NCBI RefSeq assembly: GCF_008087665.1
Contig: NZ_CP042912.1
Coordinates: forward strand, 5,766,001-5,830,000
DNA from: Mariniblastus fucicola
Lineage (GTDB): Bacteria > Planctomycetota > Planctomycetia > Pirellulales > Pirellulaceae
Direction: 5' to 3'
Length of the DNA stretch: 64,000 bases
The notes below the pieces were generated by a model, which saw only the letters and a program-made list of their open reading frames with translations, ran no database searches and was not told where the DNA came from. Below are positions 51,553 to 59,669 of the stretch, one piece after another. Both the position numbers and the translations under genes were made by a program. Position 1 is the stretch's first letter; each line of letters begins with the position of its first letter.

Positions 51553-52753
51553 CACATGGTCCAAGTTCCGCTCAAGCTTTTGGTTCGTGCCTACGCTACT
51601 GATGGTGTTAGCCACCGGTGCTGCCTTTGGCATGATCTATTTGGATGAGACATACGGCAAACGATTCGTCAACACTTTCCCGGTTCTTGAGCTATCACCA
51701 GGAGCAGCCCGTTCTATTTTGTCGACGATCGTCGGAGCGATGGTATCAACGACTGGCGTCGTATTTTCGATCACGATCGTGGCGTTGTCGCTTGCTTCTT
51801 CTCAGTTCGGCTCGCGGTTGATTCGTACCTATCGAAACCGGCCTACAACGCATTTCACGCTTGGCATTTTCGTCTCAACCAGTTTGTTTTGCATACTCGT
51901 GTTGGCATCGATTCGCGAGATCGACGGACAGGCTTTCGTTCCCGCCGCATCGGTGGTGGTTGGAATTATGCTGACCGTGGTGTGTCTCGCTACGCTGGTT
52001 TACTACATCCATGACATGTCGCTCGCGATTCAAGCGCCTAACGTTATCCAGCATTCCGCGGATGATCTCGACGAAGCGATCGAACGCCTTTTCCCTGCCG
52101 GAATCGGCGAACATGCCGAGGAAAACGACGCCGGACAGTTCGACGAATCAGCACTGGAATCGGCCGAAGAAAAGCTGGGGGAATGCCTGCTATTGATCAA
52201 TTGCGGAAAAGTCGGATACCTACAGGCGATGGAAGACGAAACGATCATGAACCTCGCCAATCAGGAAAGTCTGACGATTCGGTTTCTCGCCAGGCCCGGA
52301 GACTTTCTGTTTAACGAACGTCCTCTGGTGGAGATTTGGCGGCATGAAATCGATCCAGAACGATCGACGGAGGAGTTCAGAGAAGACATCTCGAAGTCGA
52401 TTCAGGACAGTTTGATTGTCGGCCCCGAACGAACTCATTTGCAGGACATCCGGCATGCGTTCAACGAGCTGGTCGATATCGCCGTCCGGGCACTTTCACC
52501 GGGCGTTAACGATCCGTTTACGGCCGTCAATTGCGTTGACCGAATTCACGCTGCATTGATGACGTTCAAAAAGAGAGAACTTCCCAGCAAATACCGATTG
52601 TCGGAAGACGGTAAGCTCAGAGTCATCGCGTTGCCGGTTTCTTTTGAAGAATGCGTCGCCGTTTCGCTGGATGTGATCCTGCAGTACGCAAGCGACGACT
52701 CAATGGTTTCCAATCGAATCGCTGTTGCCAAAGATTGGCTTAGCGCACAATAA
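51533..52753 (+). CDS. DUF2254-family membrane protein
   Basis: A 406-residue protein with four N-terminal membrane helices, including SFWFVPTLLMVLATGAAFGM and FTLGIFVSTSLFCILVLASI, and a soluble C-terminal half with ALSPGVNDPFTAVNCVDRIH, the DUF2254 hallmark. Function unknown; the family often occurs with stress and envelope genes. The Met at 51533 overlaps the PP2C gene by 20 nt and is preferred; a GTG at 51470 would add a Pro-rich segment and overlap by 83 nt. A strong hairpin terminator follows at 52754-52785. Confidence 0.88.
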   Translation: MYTRVLNTWSKFRSSFWFVPTLLMVLATGAAFGMIYLDETYGKRFVNTFPVLELSPGAARSILSTIVGAMVSTTGVVFSITIVALSLASSQFGSRLIRTYRNRPTTHFTLGIFVSTSLFCILVLASIREIDGQAFVPAASVVVGIMLTVVCLATLVYYIHDMSLAIQAPNVIQHSADDLDEAIERLFPAGIGEHAEENDAGQFDESALESAEEKLGECLLLINCGKVGYLQAMEDETIMNLANQESLTIRFLARPGDFLFNERPLVEIWRHEIDPERSTEEFREDISKSIQDSLIVGPERTHLQDIRHAFNELVDIAVRALSPGVNDPFTAVNCVDRIHAALMTFKKRELPSKYRLSEDGKLRVIALPVSFEECVAVSLDVILQYASDDSMVSNRIAVAKDWLSAQ

Positions 52754-52785
52754 AACCATGCGGTAATTCGCATGGTTAAATTTTT
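52754..52785. terminator. Hairpin terminator after the DUF2254 gene
   Basis: AACCATGCG (52754-52762) pairs perfectly with CGCATGGTT (52769-52777) around a GTAATT loop, followed by AAATTTTT. It begins 1 nt after the DUF2254 stop and separates it from the convergent gene ending at 52814. It may work in both directions. Confidence 0.85.
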
Positions 52786-52813
52786 ATGTGCTGAATGTCG
52801 ATGCAGCCAATGA

Positions 52814-53362
52814 TCAATCAGTAGACCGAATCGCGTGTGCGATCGGTGGATGTTGATGTACGTCTTCAGCGCCAAGTTCCACCATCTGCATGCCGCATTT
52901 CGATCGCGCTTTTTCATCGCCCGCGACAACTACGAATGACTTGCCTTGAGCCAGCATTTTCCGATAGTCGATCTGATTCGGGAGCTCGATACCGCGACTG
53001 GCTTCGTCAATTCCGGCCACGCTTCCGATCCAGGCACCGGCCAAGGCACCGGCGATTGGTGCTGCCACATTCAAACCGGGAATGGCGAACAGCAGCAAGC
53101 CTGAACCTGCGCCGATGGCTCCACCGATCATCGCGCCGTTGGCGATTTCGTTCGAGCTGACTTCTTCGATATCGTCATACACAATCTCCGGCATTTCGTT
53201 CGGAGCCGTCGGATCAGTGCGAGATACCCGCTGAACTTTCAGGTCGGGATCACGAACCGAAGCAGCCGCACGGCTTGCCTGTTCGTGGCTGTTGAAGACT
53301 CCGACGACGACTTCGAGGGCATCTTCGCCGGGTTCAGGTTCGATGTTGGTTTTCGGTTGCAT
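52814..53362 (-). CDS. YflT-like general stress protein with glycine-zipper segment
   Basis: A 182-residue protein. Residues 18-50 (VVVGVFNSHEQASRAAASVRD) look like the ferredoxin-like YflT/GSP17M stress domain that handles a sensed small effector. A glycine-rich hydrophobic stretch (GAMIGGAIGAGSGLLLF and APIAGALAGAWIGSVAG, about 78-115) follows; glycine zippers of this type insert in membranes or oligomerise. The C-terminal part ends in a folded segment (SFVVVAGDEKARSK). Function unknown; the composition fits envelope stress. No sigma-54 box was found upstream. It is the upstream neighbour of nothing obvious and converges with DUF2254. Confidence 0.72.
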   Translation of the reverse strand: MQPKTNIEPEPGEDALEVVVGVFNSHEQASRAAASVRDPDLKVQRVSRTDPTAPNEMPEIVYDDIEEVSSNEIANGAMIGGAIGAGSGLLLFAIPGLNVAAPIAGALAGAWIGSVAGIDEASRGIELPNQIDYRKMLAQGKSFVVVAGDEKARSKCGMQMVELGAEDVHQHPPIAHAIRSTD

Positions 53363-53452
53363 GGGAAGCTTTCACTAAGTGTTGCTGGTAAAAAATCAGC
53401 CGCGAACGGCATTGTCGGCAAATTGGCAAAATCACTCGGTTCGTGTTGCGGA

Positions 53453-53935
53453 TTAACGCACTTCCTGAGCTTGAACCATCCATAGATGCTTTTCCAGCGG
53501 TGCACTGATTCCGATAAGCAAATCTTCGCTGACGGGATCCAGTTCACCGACTTTGGAAATTCCCGTACGAAGCAGGTCTACGGTGCACTTCATACGGTCA
53601 GCGACAGCCGAAATCGTTTCGTCGACTTTCAGGAACCCGTCTTCGAACAAAGGAAGTTCGGATCCTGCAGCAACGGTCGCCGCGCGGCCATCCGGGGAAT
53701 GTCCAATCGTGACAATTCGTTCAGCAATTTCGTCGGTTGCCTCTCGGACCGTGATGATAATTTCGTCTAACTGCAGATGAACGCTACGAAAGTTGGGACC
53801 AACGACGTTCCAGTGAGCCTGTTTGAGCGAGAGAGCCAAATCGATCAACGTCTCAAGGCTGCTTTGAAGGATGGCTTTTACTTCGTCCGTTGAACTGTCG
53901 TCACCAAGAACGTTGCGTTTAAACTTAGTAGTCAT
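53453..53935 (-). CDS. dps: Dps-family ferroxidase (DNA-protecting starvation protein)
   Basis: A 160-residue ferritin-like protein that oxidises and stores iron and shields DNA from peroxide in stress. The ferroxidase region is clear: QAHWNVVGPNFRSVHLQLDEI and ATDEIAERIVTIGHSPDG, which give the His/Asp/Glu ligands placed as in Dps dodecamers. The family length and start are standard with the Met at 53935. A textbook sigma-54 promoter lies at 54011-54024, with a 5'-untranslated hairpin (53976-53995) and a 15-bp palindrome over the predicted start site. It shares its upstream region with the DUF2383 gene. Confidence 0.93.
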   Translation of the reverse strand: MTTKFKRNVLGDDSSTDEVKAILQSSLETLIDLALSLKQAHWNVVGPNFRSVHLQLDEIIITVREATDEIAERIVTIGHSPDGRAATVAAGSELPLFEDGFLKVDETISAVADRMKCTVDLLRTGISKVGELDPVSEDLLIGISAPLEKHLWMVQAQEVR

Positions 53936-53975
53936 GTCGTGTCCAAAATTAGGTGGGTTTGTTTTGAGTTGATTT

Positions 53976-54011
53976 CGCCCAAACAATTTCGGGCGTCACT
54001 GATGATCAGTG
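53976..54011 (-). promoter_or_regulatory. dps leader: hairpin and 15-bp palindrome at the predicted start site
   Basis: CACTGATGATCAGTG (53997-54011) is a perfect 7+1+7 palindrome reaching the -12 box of the dps promoter and covering the predicted transcription start. Downstream in the leader, CGCCC and GGGCG (53976-53995) form a short hairpin. The palindrome could be a repressor operator; no protein can be named. Confidence 0.4.
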
Positions 54012-54024
54012 CAAACAGGGTGCC
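54011..54024 (-). promoter_or_regulatory. Predicted sigma-54 promoter for dps
   Basis: Read on the minus strand, TTGGCACCCTGTTTGCA matches the sigma-54 consensus TGGCAC-N5-TTGCA exactly, with GG at 54024-54023 and GC at 54012-54011. The predicted start near 54000 leaves a leader of about 65 nt to the ATG at 53935. Confidence 0.85.
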
Positions 54025-54157
54025 AACCCATAAAGCGCTCATGCACCTTGAATCGGGCTCGTCAAACTGGCCTCCGTGCGACCAAGCTGGACTGACCCAA
54101 ACCATCCGAACCGGCGAAATGGCTGTTTTGTGGCTGGAATTCCATTGATTGGCCGTT

Positions 54158-54171
54158 GGCACGCCAGATGC
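54158..54171 (+). promoter_or_regulatory. Predicted sigma-54 promoter for the DUF2383 gene
   Basis: TTGGCACGCCAGATGCGA has GG (54158-54159) and GC (54170-54171) separated by 10 nt. The predicted start near 54184 is about 36 nt before the ATG at 54220. It is divergent from the dps promoter, with about 130 bp between the two -24 boxes. Confidence 0.78.
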
Positions 54172-54219
54172 GACTGTGCCCTCCTGTTGAAACAAATTAT
54201 TCATTTGGAGGATTTAAAC

Positions 54220-54699
54220 ATGACAGACCGAGTTGCAACATCAGCCCAAAACATGAAACAGGAAACCGTTGATTCACTACAGGAATTGATGTACGCACTA
54301 ACCGACAGCGTTAAGTATCTCGGCGAGGCGTCTGATTCGATTGAAGATGATCACGTCAAGAATGTCTTCCGCAAAATCGCGGACGATCGCAAGAACATTG
54401 ACGACACCATCGGTGGCTTCATCACGCTTGCCGATGAGCGGCCCGAAGAAGAGGGCACGTGGTTGGGGTCATTGAGAACCTGCTGGACAAACTTCCGTGC
54501 CGGATTGAATTCCGGAGATCCAACAGTTGTTTTGATCGAAGCTGAACGAGCGGAAGATTCGCTGAAGGCCAAGTTTGAGAGTGTTCTGCCAGAAGTTGCA
54601 GGCAATCCGATCAACGACAAGCTGCTTGGATATTACAAAACCGTAAAGTCTGGCCACGACCAAATTCTGGCTCTGCGAAACGCTTACCAGAACGCTTAA
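54220..54699 (+). CDS. DUF2383 (ferritin-like four-helix) stress protein
   Basis: A 159-residue all-helical protein of the DUF2383 type, related in fold to ferritins. Helical blocks are DSLQELMYALTDSVKYLGEA, VFRKIADDRKNIDDTIGGFI, DPTVVLIEAERAEDSLKAKF and LLGYYKTVKSGHDQILALR. Acidic residues within the helices could bind iron, but no experimental function is established. The ATG at 54220 follows a strong TTGGAGGA ribosome site; an open frame to 54076 covers the promoter region and is rejected. It is transcribed from the divergent sigma-54 promoter next to dps and ends at a terminator (54770-54794). Confidence 0.87.
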   Translation: MTDRVATSAQNMKQETVDSLQELMYALTDSVKYLGEASDSIEDDHVKNVFRKIADDRKNIDDTIGGFITLADERPEEEGTWLGSLRTCWTNFRAGLNSGDPTVVLIEAERAEDSLKAKFESVLPEVAGNPINDKLLGYYKTVKSGHDQILALRNAYQNA

Positions 54700-54769
54700 T
54701 CTGCGCAACGACCGGCCGGAATCCCGCGATCGCGGGCCGTTCTGGCAATGGCTTGCCGAAATCGGCAAT

Positions 54770-54794
54770 AAGCCGTCCGGTGGGCGGCTTTTTT
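54770..54794 (+). terminator. Rho-independent terminator after the DUF2383 gene
   Basis: AAGCCGTCC (54770-54778) pairs with GGGCGGCTT (54782-54790), with one G-U wobble and a GGT loop, and is followed by a run of T to 54794. A separate palindrome CCCGCGATCGCGGG (54723-54736) lies upstream of it. Together they separate the DUF2383 gene from the sigma-54 regulator gene. Confidence 0.85.
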
Positions 54795-54995
54795 CGCGCA
54801 GCGACTTGGCGATTATCTACCCCGTCAAGCTCGTTACGGGAGGCTTCGTTTCTCCTTGCAAATTTCTCGTGGTATAAGATCGAAGTGTGGACGATGGATA
54901 CGAAACTGGCGACAGAAAGTAATCCCCGAAATTGCACATTTGGCGACAGGCAAAAGACGCCGTTTGCTGATAATATATTTGTGAAAGGGGGCGGT

Positions 54996-56447
54996 ATGCC
55001 AAAAATTTTAGCCATCGATGACGATCGGACAGTGCTCCGGTTGATCGAGAAAGCGTTCGAGGACGCTGACGTAAATCTGACGACAGTTTCAACTGCTGAA
55101 GAAGGACTTTCGATCCTGCTTGAGGGCGATATCGACGTCTGTCTGCTCGACATCATGTTGCCGGAAATGAACGGCCTTGAGTTGGCGAAGAAGATCCGCG
55201 CGATCGATGCACGAATGCCCGTCATTTTTATCACCTCGATGGACGACAGTGATACAGCGATCGAGGCAATGAAGCTTGGCGCCTACGAGTTCTGCACCAA
55301 ACCTCTCGACATTACGCAGGTCCAGGATTTCGTCGAGCGTGCGTTCAACACGCGGCGGCTGATGCGGGCTCCCGTCACAATCCAGGAATCGAGCGAGATC
55401 TCGGTTGGAGAAGGTGACCAGCTGGTCGGCAAAAGCCCGCAGATGGTTGAAGTCTACAAACAGATTGGTCGCGTGGCGGCTCAGATGGTTCCTGTCCTGA
55501 TCCGCGGCGAAAGCGGTACAGGTAAAGAACTGATTGCTCGTGCAATTTACCAACACAGCCAACGTAACGAGGAATGTTACCTCGCGGTGAACTGTGCGGC
55601 GTTGTCAGAAACGTTGCTTGAAAGCGAATTGTTCGGCCACGAAAAAGGTGCTTTCACCGGCGCGGAGCGACGACACGTCGGAAAGTTTGAACAATGTAAC
55701 AATGGCTCAATCTTCCTGGACGAAATCGGCGACATGTCACCGTTGCTTCAAAGTAAGGTCTTGCGCCTGCTTCAGGAGCAGAAATTCGAACGAGTCGGCG
55801 GAACGAAAACAATTGAAACCGACGCCAGGATTATTTCTGCGACGAATCGTGACCTTGAGGCGATGATTCAGGAAAACGAATTCCGACTGGATCTCTATCA
55901 CCGAATCAACGCGTTTGAAATTCATCTTCCTCCGCTGCGTGAACGCGGCGAAGATATTGATCTGCTGATCGGATTTTTCATTCGTCGATTGTCGAAACAA
56001 TTGGGTAAGAACGTCGAAGGCATTTCCCCCGACGCAATGGAGTTGCTGCGTGGCTATCAGTGGCCCGGAAACGTACGTGAGCTTCAGGGTGTAATCCGTC
56101 ATGCATTGTTGATGGCAACCGGACCGGTGATCGTGCCAGAGAACCTGCGAGGTGAACTTCAGCGAGGCAGCGACAGCACCGCCGCGTCGGTTTCTTTCAC
56201 TCCAGCAGCGTCAGAAAAATCGGATGGCGTCGAGGATTTCGTTCAGGCTCGAATCGACGAAGGCTCAAGCGAGATCTACGCAGAGACGCTGGAGATGATG
56301 GAACGTAAACTGATCACGAAGATCCTGAGCGAAACGTCCGGCAATCAATCGCAAGCTGCAGAGATGCTGGGCATCACGCGTGGAAGTTTGAGGAACAAAA
56401 TTCGCTCTCTGGGCATCGTTATCGAACAGGTCGTCTCTGTCGACTAG
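54996..56447 (+). CDS. Sigma-54-dependent response regulator (NtrC family)
   Basis: A 483-residue enhancer-binding protein. Residues 1-120 form a receiver with Asp8-Asp9-Asp10, phospho-acceptor Asp52 (LLDIMLPEMNG) and Lys102 (CTKPLD). Residues about 143-375 form the AAA+ domain with Walker A GESGTGKE (171-178), the sigma-54 contact loop GAFTGA (218-223), FLDEIGDMSPLLQSKVLRLL and NVRELQGVIRHALL. The Fis-type helix-turn-helix NQSQAAEMLGITRGSLRNKI is at the end. It activates RNA polymerase-sigma-54 after phosphorylation. The ATG at 54996 follows AAGGGGG and gives the receiver start. No kinase is adjacent; four sigma-54 promoters lie in the preceding 6 kb, so it probably controls this island. Confidence 0.94.
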   Translation: MPKILAIDDDRTVLRLIEKAFEDADVNLTTVSTAEEGLSILLEGDIDVCLLDIMLPEMNGLELAKKIRAIDARMPVIFITSMDDSDTAIEAMKLGAYEFCTKPLDITQVQDFVERAFNTRRLMRAPVTIQESSEISVGEGDQLVGKSPQMVEVYKQIGRVAAQMVPVLIRGESGTGKELIARAIYQHSQRNEECYLAVNCAALSETLLESELFGHEKGAFTGAERRHVGKFEQCNNGSIFLDEIGDMSPLLQSKVLRLLQEQKFERVGGTKTIETDARIISATNRDLEAMIQENEFRLDLYHRINAFEIHLPPLRERGEDIDLLIGFFIRRLSKQLGKNVEGISPDAMELLRGYQWPGNVRELQGVIRHALLMATGPVIVPENLRGELQRGSDSTAASVSFTPAASEKSDGVEDFVQARIDEGSSEIYAETLEMMERKLITKILSETSGNQSQAAEMLGITRGSLRNKIRSLGIVIEQVVSVD

Positions 56448-56489
56448 GCTTCGTCAATTCCGTCTCAGTGCCCCAGTCCCGGGTTTTCC

Positions 56490-57656
56490 GTGGCCATCAC
56501 GACCAAGACGCTGCACATTGCACTCATCGTTGAAACGTCCATGGAGTCCGGGCGCCAAATCTTGGGCGGCATCTCGAAATACGCGATGGAGAACGGGCCT
56601 TGGTCAATTTTTCACCAACCGGCGCATCTGGACCAGTCTCTACCGGAGTGGATTGATGACTGGCGCGGCGATGGAATCATTGCCAGAATTCGAAGCCGAG
56701 ATACAGCTCAAGCCATCATCAACACTGGCATCCCTGCGATCGATGTATTGGGGGAGATCGAAGATTCCGGCGTTCCGCTCGTTCACGTTGACGACCGAGC
56801 CATCGCGACAGCAGCGTTCACGCATTTACAGGAACGCAGTTTCCGGCATTACGCGTTCGTCGGCATCAAAGGCCCAAACTGGTCTCGTAATCGGCTCCAT
56901 ACCTTCAGATCACTGGTCGCGGATTCCGGATCTCAATTCGGCCAGCTTTCTTTAGAACTCAATCCGACAATCACGCCATGGGAGCAGGAGCAGGAGCTAC
57001 TTTCCAAGTGGCTTGCCTCGCTAGCCAAACCTTGTGCTGTCATGACCTGTAATGACTACGCCGGGCAACGGGTGCTCGATGCCTGTCGTCGTGCATCGAT
57101 TTTGGTCCCGGAAGAGCTGGCGATCGTTGGAGTCGACAACGACGAGGTGATCTGCACGCTTTCGACGCCAACTCTATCCAGCGTCAACGCCGGCCATTTC
57201 GAAGTCGGCTACGAATCGGCCCGCAGCTTGGTCGAACTGATAGACGGAAAGCCGATCGCGCCGCAATTCTTCGTTCAAAATTACAACTGTGTCAGCCGCG
57301 AATCTACCGACGCGACAGCCGTCAACAACCCGACCCTGGCGGCTGCACTTTCGTTCATCCGAAACAACGCCTGTCAGGACATCGTTTCTCGCGATGTTGC
57401 CCGGCACGTCGGAGTAAGCCTCAGTTCATTGAAACGGCTGTTCGCAAGCGAGCACAAGCATCCAATCAATCGCTGCATCATTCGAGCACGGATCGACCGA
57501 GCGAAAATTTTGCTCCGCGACACTGACCTTTCTGTCGAACAGATTGCGGCTCGGATCGGCTACAGCCACGCTCACTATTTTTCACTGGCCTTCAAACGCG
57601 AAACAGAACTTTCACCGACCACGTATCGCAAGCAACAGTCTCGGAACACGCGATAG
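56490..57656 (+). CDS. XylR-type AraC-family transcriptional regulator
   Basis: A 388-residue regulator joining a periplasmic-binding-protein (LacI/GalR-like) sensor to a C-terminal AraC DNA-binding domain, as in E. coli XylR. The sensor part (about 8-275) shows VETSMESGRQILGGISKYA, DGIIARIR, PAIDVLGE, VHVDDRAIATAAFTHL and VMTCNDYAGQRVLDACR, suggesting a sugar ligand. The AraC part has two helix-turn-helices ending RIGYSHAHYFSLAFKRETELSPTTYRKQ. The GTG at 56490 is the start that keeps the sensor strand intact. It is 42 bp after the sigma-54 regulator on the same strand and not followed by sugar genes, so its targets are unknown. Confidence 0.9.
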   Translation: MAITTKTLHIALIVETSMESGRQILGGISKYAMENGPWSIFHQPAHLDQSLPEWIDDWRGDGIIARIRSRDTAQAIINTGIPAIDVLGEIEDSGVPLVHVDDRAIATAAFTHLQERSFRHYAFVGIKGPNWSRNRLHTFRSLVADSGSQFGQLSLELNPTITPWEQEQELLSKWLASLAKPCAVMTCNDYAGQRVLDACRRASILVPEELAIVGVDNDEVICTLSTPTLSSVNAGHFEVGYESARSLVELIDGKPIAPQFFVQNYNCVSRESTDATAVNNPTLAAALSFIRNNACQDIVSRDVARHVGVSLSSLKRLFASEHKHPINRCIIRARIDRAKILLRDTDLSVEQIAARIGYSHAHYFSLAFKRETELSPTTYRKQQSRNTR

Positions 57657-57699
57657 GCTGGCTGGTGAACGATCAGACGCGAACTCGACCGCGACCGAT

Positions 57700-58395
57700 C
57701 TACGCCGCGCCGACGGTTTGAATCGAAGCTCGATCATCCACAATCTTGCCATCACGAAGCTTCAACACACGCTTGGCCCGTTCGGCAGTTTCCGGATTGT
57801 GTGTAACCATCACAATCGTGCGACCTTCGCGGTTGAACTCCTCGAAAAAGCCAATGATCTGCTCGCTGGTTTCCGGATCAAGGTTTCCCGTTGGCTCGTC
57901 TGCCAGAATCACCGCTGGGTCGTTGGCCAACATGCGCGCCAACGCAACCCGCTGCTGTTGCCCAACACTCAGTTCTGCTGGCTTGTGATACAACCGATCT
58001 CCCAAACCGACGCGATCAAGCAACTCGGCCGCCCGCTGTTCCTGATCGTTGGATTCGGTGCCGGAAAGATAAAGCGGAACCTGCACGTTCTCGCTGGCAG
58101 TCAGATACGGGATCAGATTGAACGTTTGAAACACAAACCCTACTTTGGACTTTCGCAGCCTGGCTCGAGCATCGACGTCCAGGTCGTACACTGACTCCCC
58201 GTCCAACAACACGCGGCCAGAAGTCGGCGATAACATTCCGCCCAGCATCACCAAAAGCGTGCTTTTGCCAGATCCACTTGGGCCGACAAGTGAAATGAAA
58301 TCGCCCGCCGGAATGCTCAGGTCCGCTTCAGTCAGCGCGGCGACGGTCTGACGACGCATCTCGTAAGTCTTGGTTACGTTCTCCATACACAACAT
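57700..58395 (-). CDS. ABC transporter ATP-binding protein (MacB/LolD type)
   Basis: A 231-residue ATPase. Walker A is GPSGSGKST, Walker B VILADEPTGNLDPE, with a Q-loop and H-loop in normal place (VMVTHNPE). The signature motif reads LSVGQQQR instead of LSGGQ, a tolerated variation. The class drives MacB/LolCDE/FtsX-like exporters that work with periplasmic partners rather than importing solutes. It lies 2 bp after the permease stop, so the two are one unit. The start Met at 58395 is directly downstream of the permease; Met4 (58386) is an alternative. Confidence 0.94.
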   Translation of the reverse strand: MLCMENVTKTYEMRRQTVAALTEADLSIPAGDFISLVGPSGSGKSTLLVMLGGMLSPTSGRVLLDGESVYDLDVDARARLRKSKVGFVFQTFNLIPYLTASENVQVPLYLSGTESNDQEQRAAELLDRVGLGDRLYHKPAELSVGQQQRVALARMLANDPAVILADEPTGNLDPETSEQIIGFFEEFNREGRTIVMVTHNPETAERAKRVLKLRDGKIVDDRASIQTVGAA

Positions 58396-58397
58396 GA

Positions 58398-59615
58398 CTA
58401 AACCTCCCGAAAGGATGTAACTGGATCAATTCGTGCCGCATTTCGAGCGGGAAAGTAGCTGGCAAGCAGCGTGATGCCAACGGAAATTCCGATCGCCCAG
58501 AACGCCAGAACCGGCATCGGCAAAACGGTGACTCCGGCGAGGCGTGGCCCCAGCGTGACCGCCATCAATGTTCCAATCAAATAGCCGCCCACACCCCCGG
58601 CCACTCCCAGCAGCAACGCCTTGAGCAAAAAGATCCTCAGGATCAAACTTGATTCGGCGCCCAATGACATCAACGTTCCAATTTCACGGCGTCGTTCGTA
58701 GACGTTGGCAAACATGTAGTTCGCGATTCCTGCACCACCGACGACCACGATGATGGCCACAAAGATCAGCGAGAGATTTTCCATCATACTGTTGACCCTG
58801 GCTTGAGTTGCGACGACTTGAGTCACCGTGACAACCTTGGCTTCCGGCAGCAGATCATTCACCTTCCCGACCAGGCCGGCGGAGATTTCTTTGCAGCAAC
58901 CGACGATCTCAATGCAGCTCACGACCGCATCCTTGCCAGACATTTCCTGCACCGTGTGCAAATGAGCGAAGATTCTCGAGTCATCCACAGTGCCCGTTTC
59001 CGGAAGTACGGCGACGACAGAAAAGTCCTTGCCCATCAAGCTCATGGTTTCGCCTTCGTTGATGCCGAGGATCGCAGCGGTATCCGCACCGACAAGGGCT
59101 TCGTCTTTTTCCAAATCGTCGATGACCCGTTTCCGGACCAGCGTTTTTTTGTCTTCGGGTTTCGGTGTGGTGCCCATGTCGACGACTCCGCAACCGATCG
59201 GCCGAGAGAAAACTCCGGCTCCTGCCCAGGCTGCCTTTGCCTGAAACTCGCTCTTGGGAAGAATGCCGGTCAGCGTAAAATCACGGCCTTCCAACTCGAC
59301 CGGGACGCAAAGTTTTGGCGAGAGATTGTCGACGCCTTCAAGGTTCGACATTGTCAGCCGTAAAGCGTACTCTTCCGGAATCGTCTCGCTGTGCATGTCC
59401 GCCGAGTAATAGTCCTGAAGCGTCACGGACTTGGGCAGCACCAGGACGTTCGCGCCAAGGCTATCGAGTTCCTGAGCCACTGCCATTTCGGAATAATGAG
59501 TAATGTTCTTGATCGCAACAACCGTGGTGATCCCCAGCAGGATCCCGAAGAAGATCGTGATCATCTGGCTCTTCCGCTCGAAGAGCTCACGCCAAACCAG
59601 CTTTTTCAAATTCAT
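58398..59615 (-). CDS. MacB/FtsX-like ABC transporter permease
   Basis: A 405-residue permease with the MacB/LolC layout: one N-terminal membrane helix (TIFFGILLGITTVVAIKNI), a large periplasmic domain (about 45-270) with several Cys (IGCGVVDMG and VSCIEIVGCCKE), and three C-terminal helices (LIFVAIIVVVGGAGIANYMF and following). The typical coupling segment NVYERRREIGTLMSLGA and the closing YFPARNAARIDPVTSFRE are present. These transporters move lipoproteins, peptides or toxins using mechanotransmission. The nearby secreted Cys-rich protein gene ends 54 bp upstream of it and is a plausible partner. Confidence 0.92.
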   Translation of the reverse strand: MNLKKLVWRELFERKSQMITIFFGILLGITTVVAIKNITHYSEMAVAQELDSLGANVLVLPKSVTLQDYYSADMHSETIPEEYALRLTMSNLEGVDNLSPKLCVPVELEGRDFTLTGILPKSEFQAKAAWAGAGVFSRPIGCGVVDMGTTPKPEDKKTLVRKRVIDDLEKDEALVGADTAAILGINEGETMSLMGKDFSVVAVLPETGTVDDSRIFAHLHTVQEMSGKDAVVSCIEIVGCCKEISAGLVGKVNDLLPEAKVVTVTQVVATQARVNSMMENLSLIFVAIIVVVGGAGIANYMFANVYERRREIGTLMSLGAESSLILRIFLLKALLLGVAGGVGGYLIGTLMAVTLGPRLAGVTVLPMPVLAFWAIGISVGITLLASYFPARNAARIDPVTSFREV

Positions 59616-59669
59616 CTAAAGGCCTCTTCATCGAACCGGTGTTCTGATTGCAAACTTCCGTATACACGA

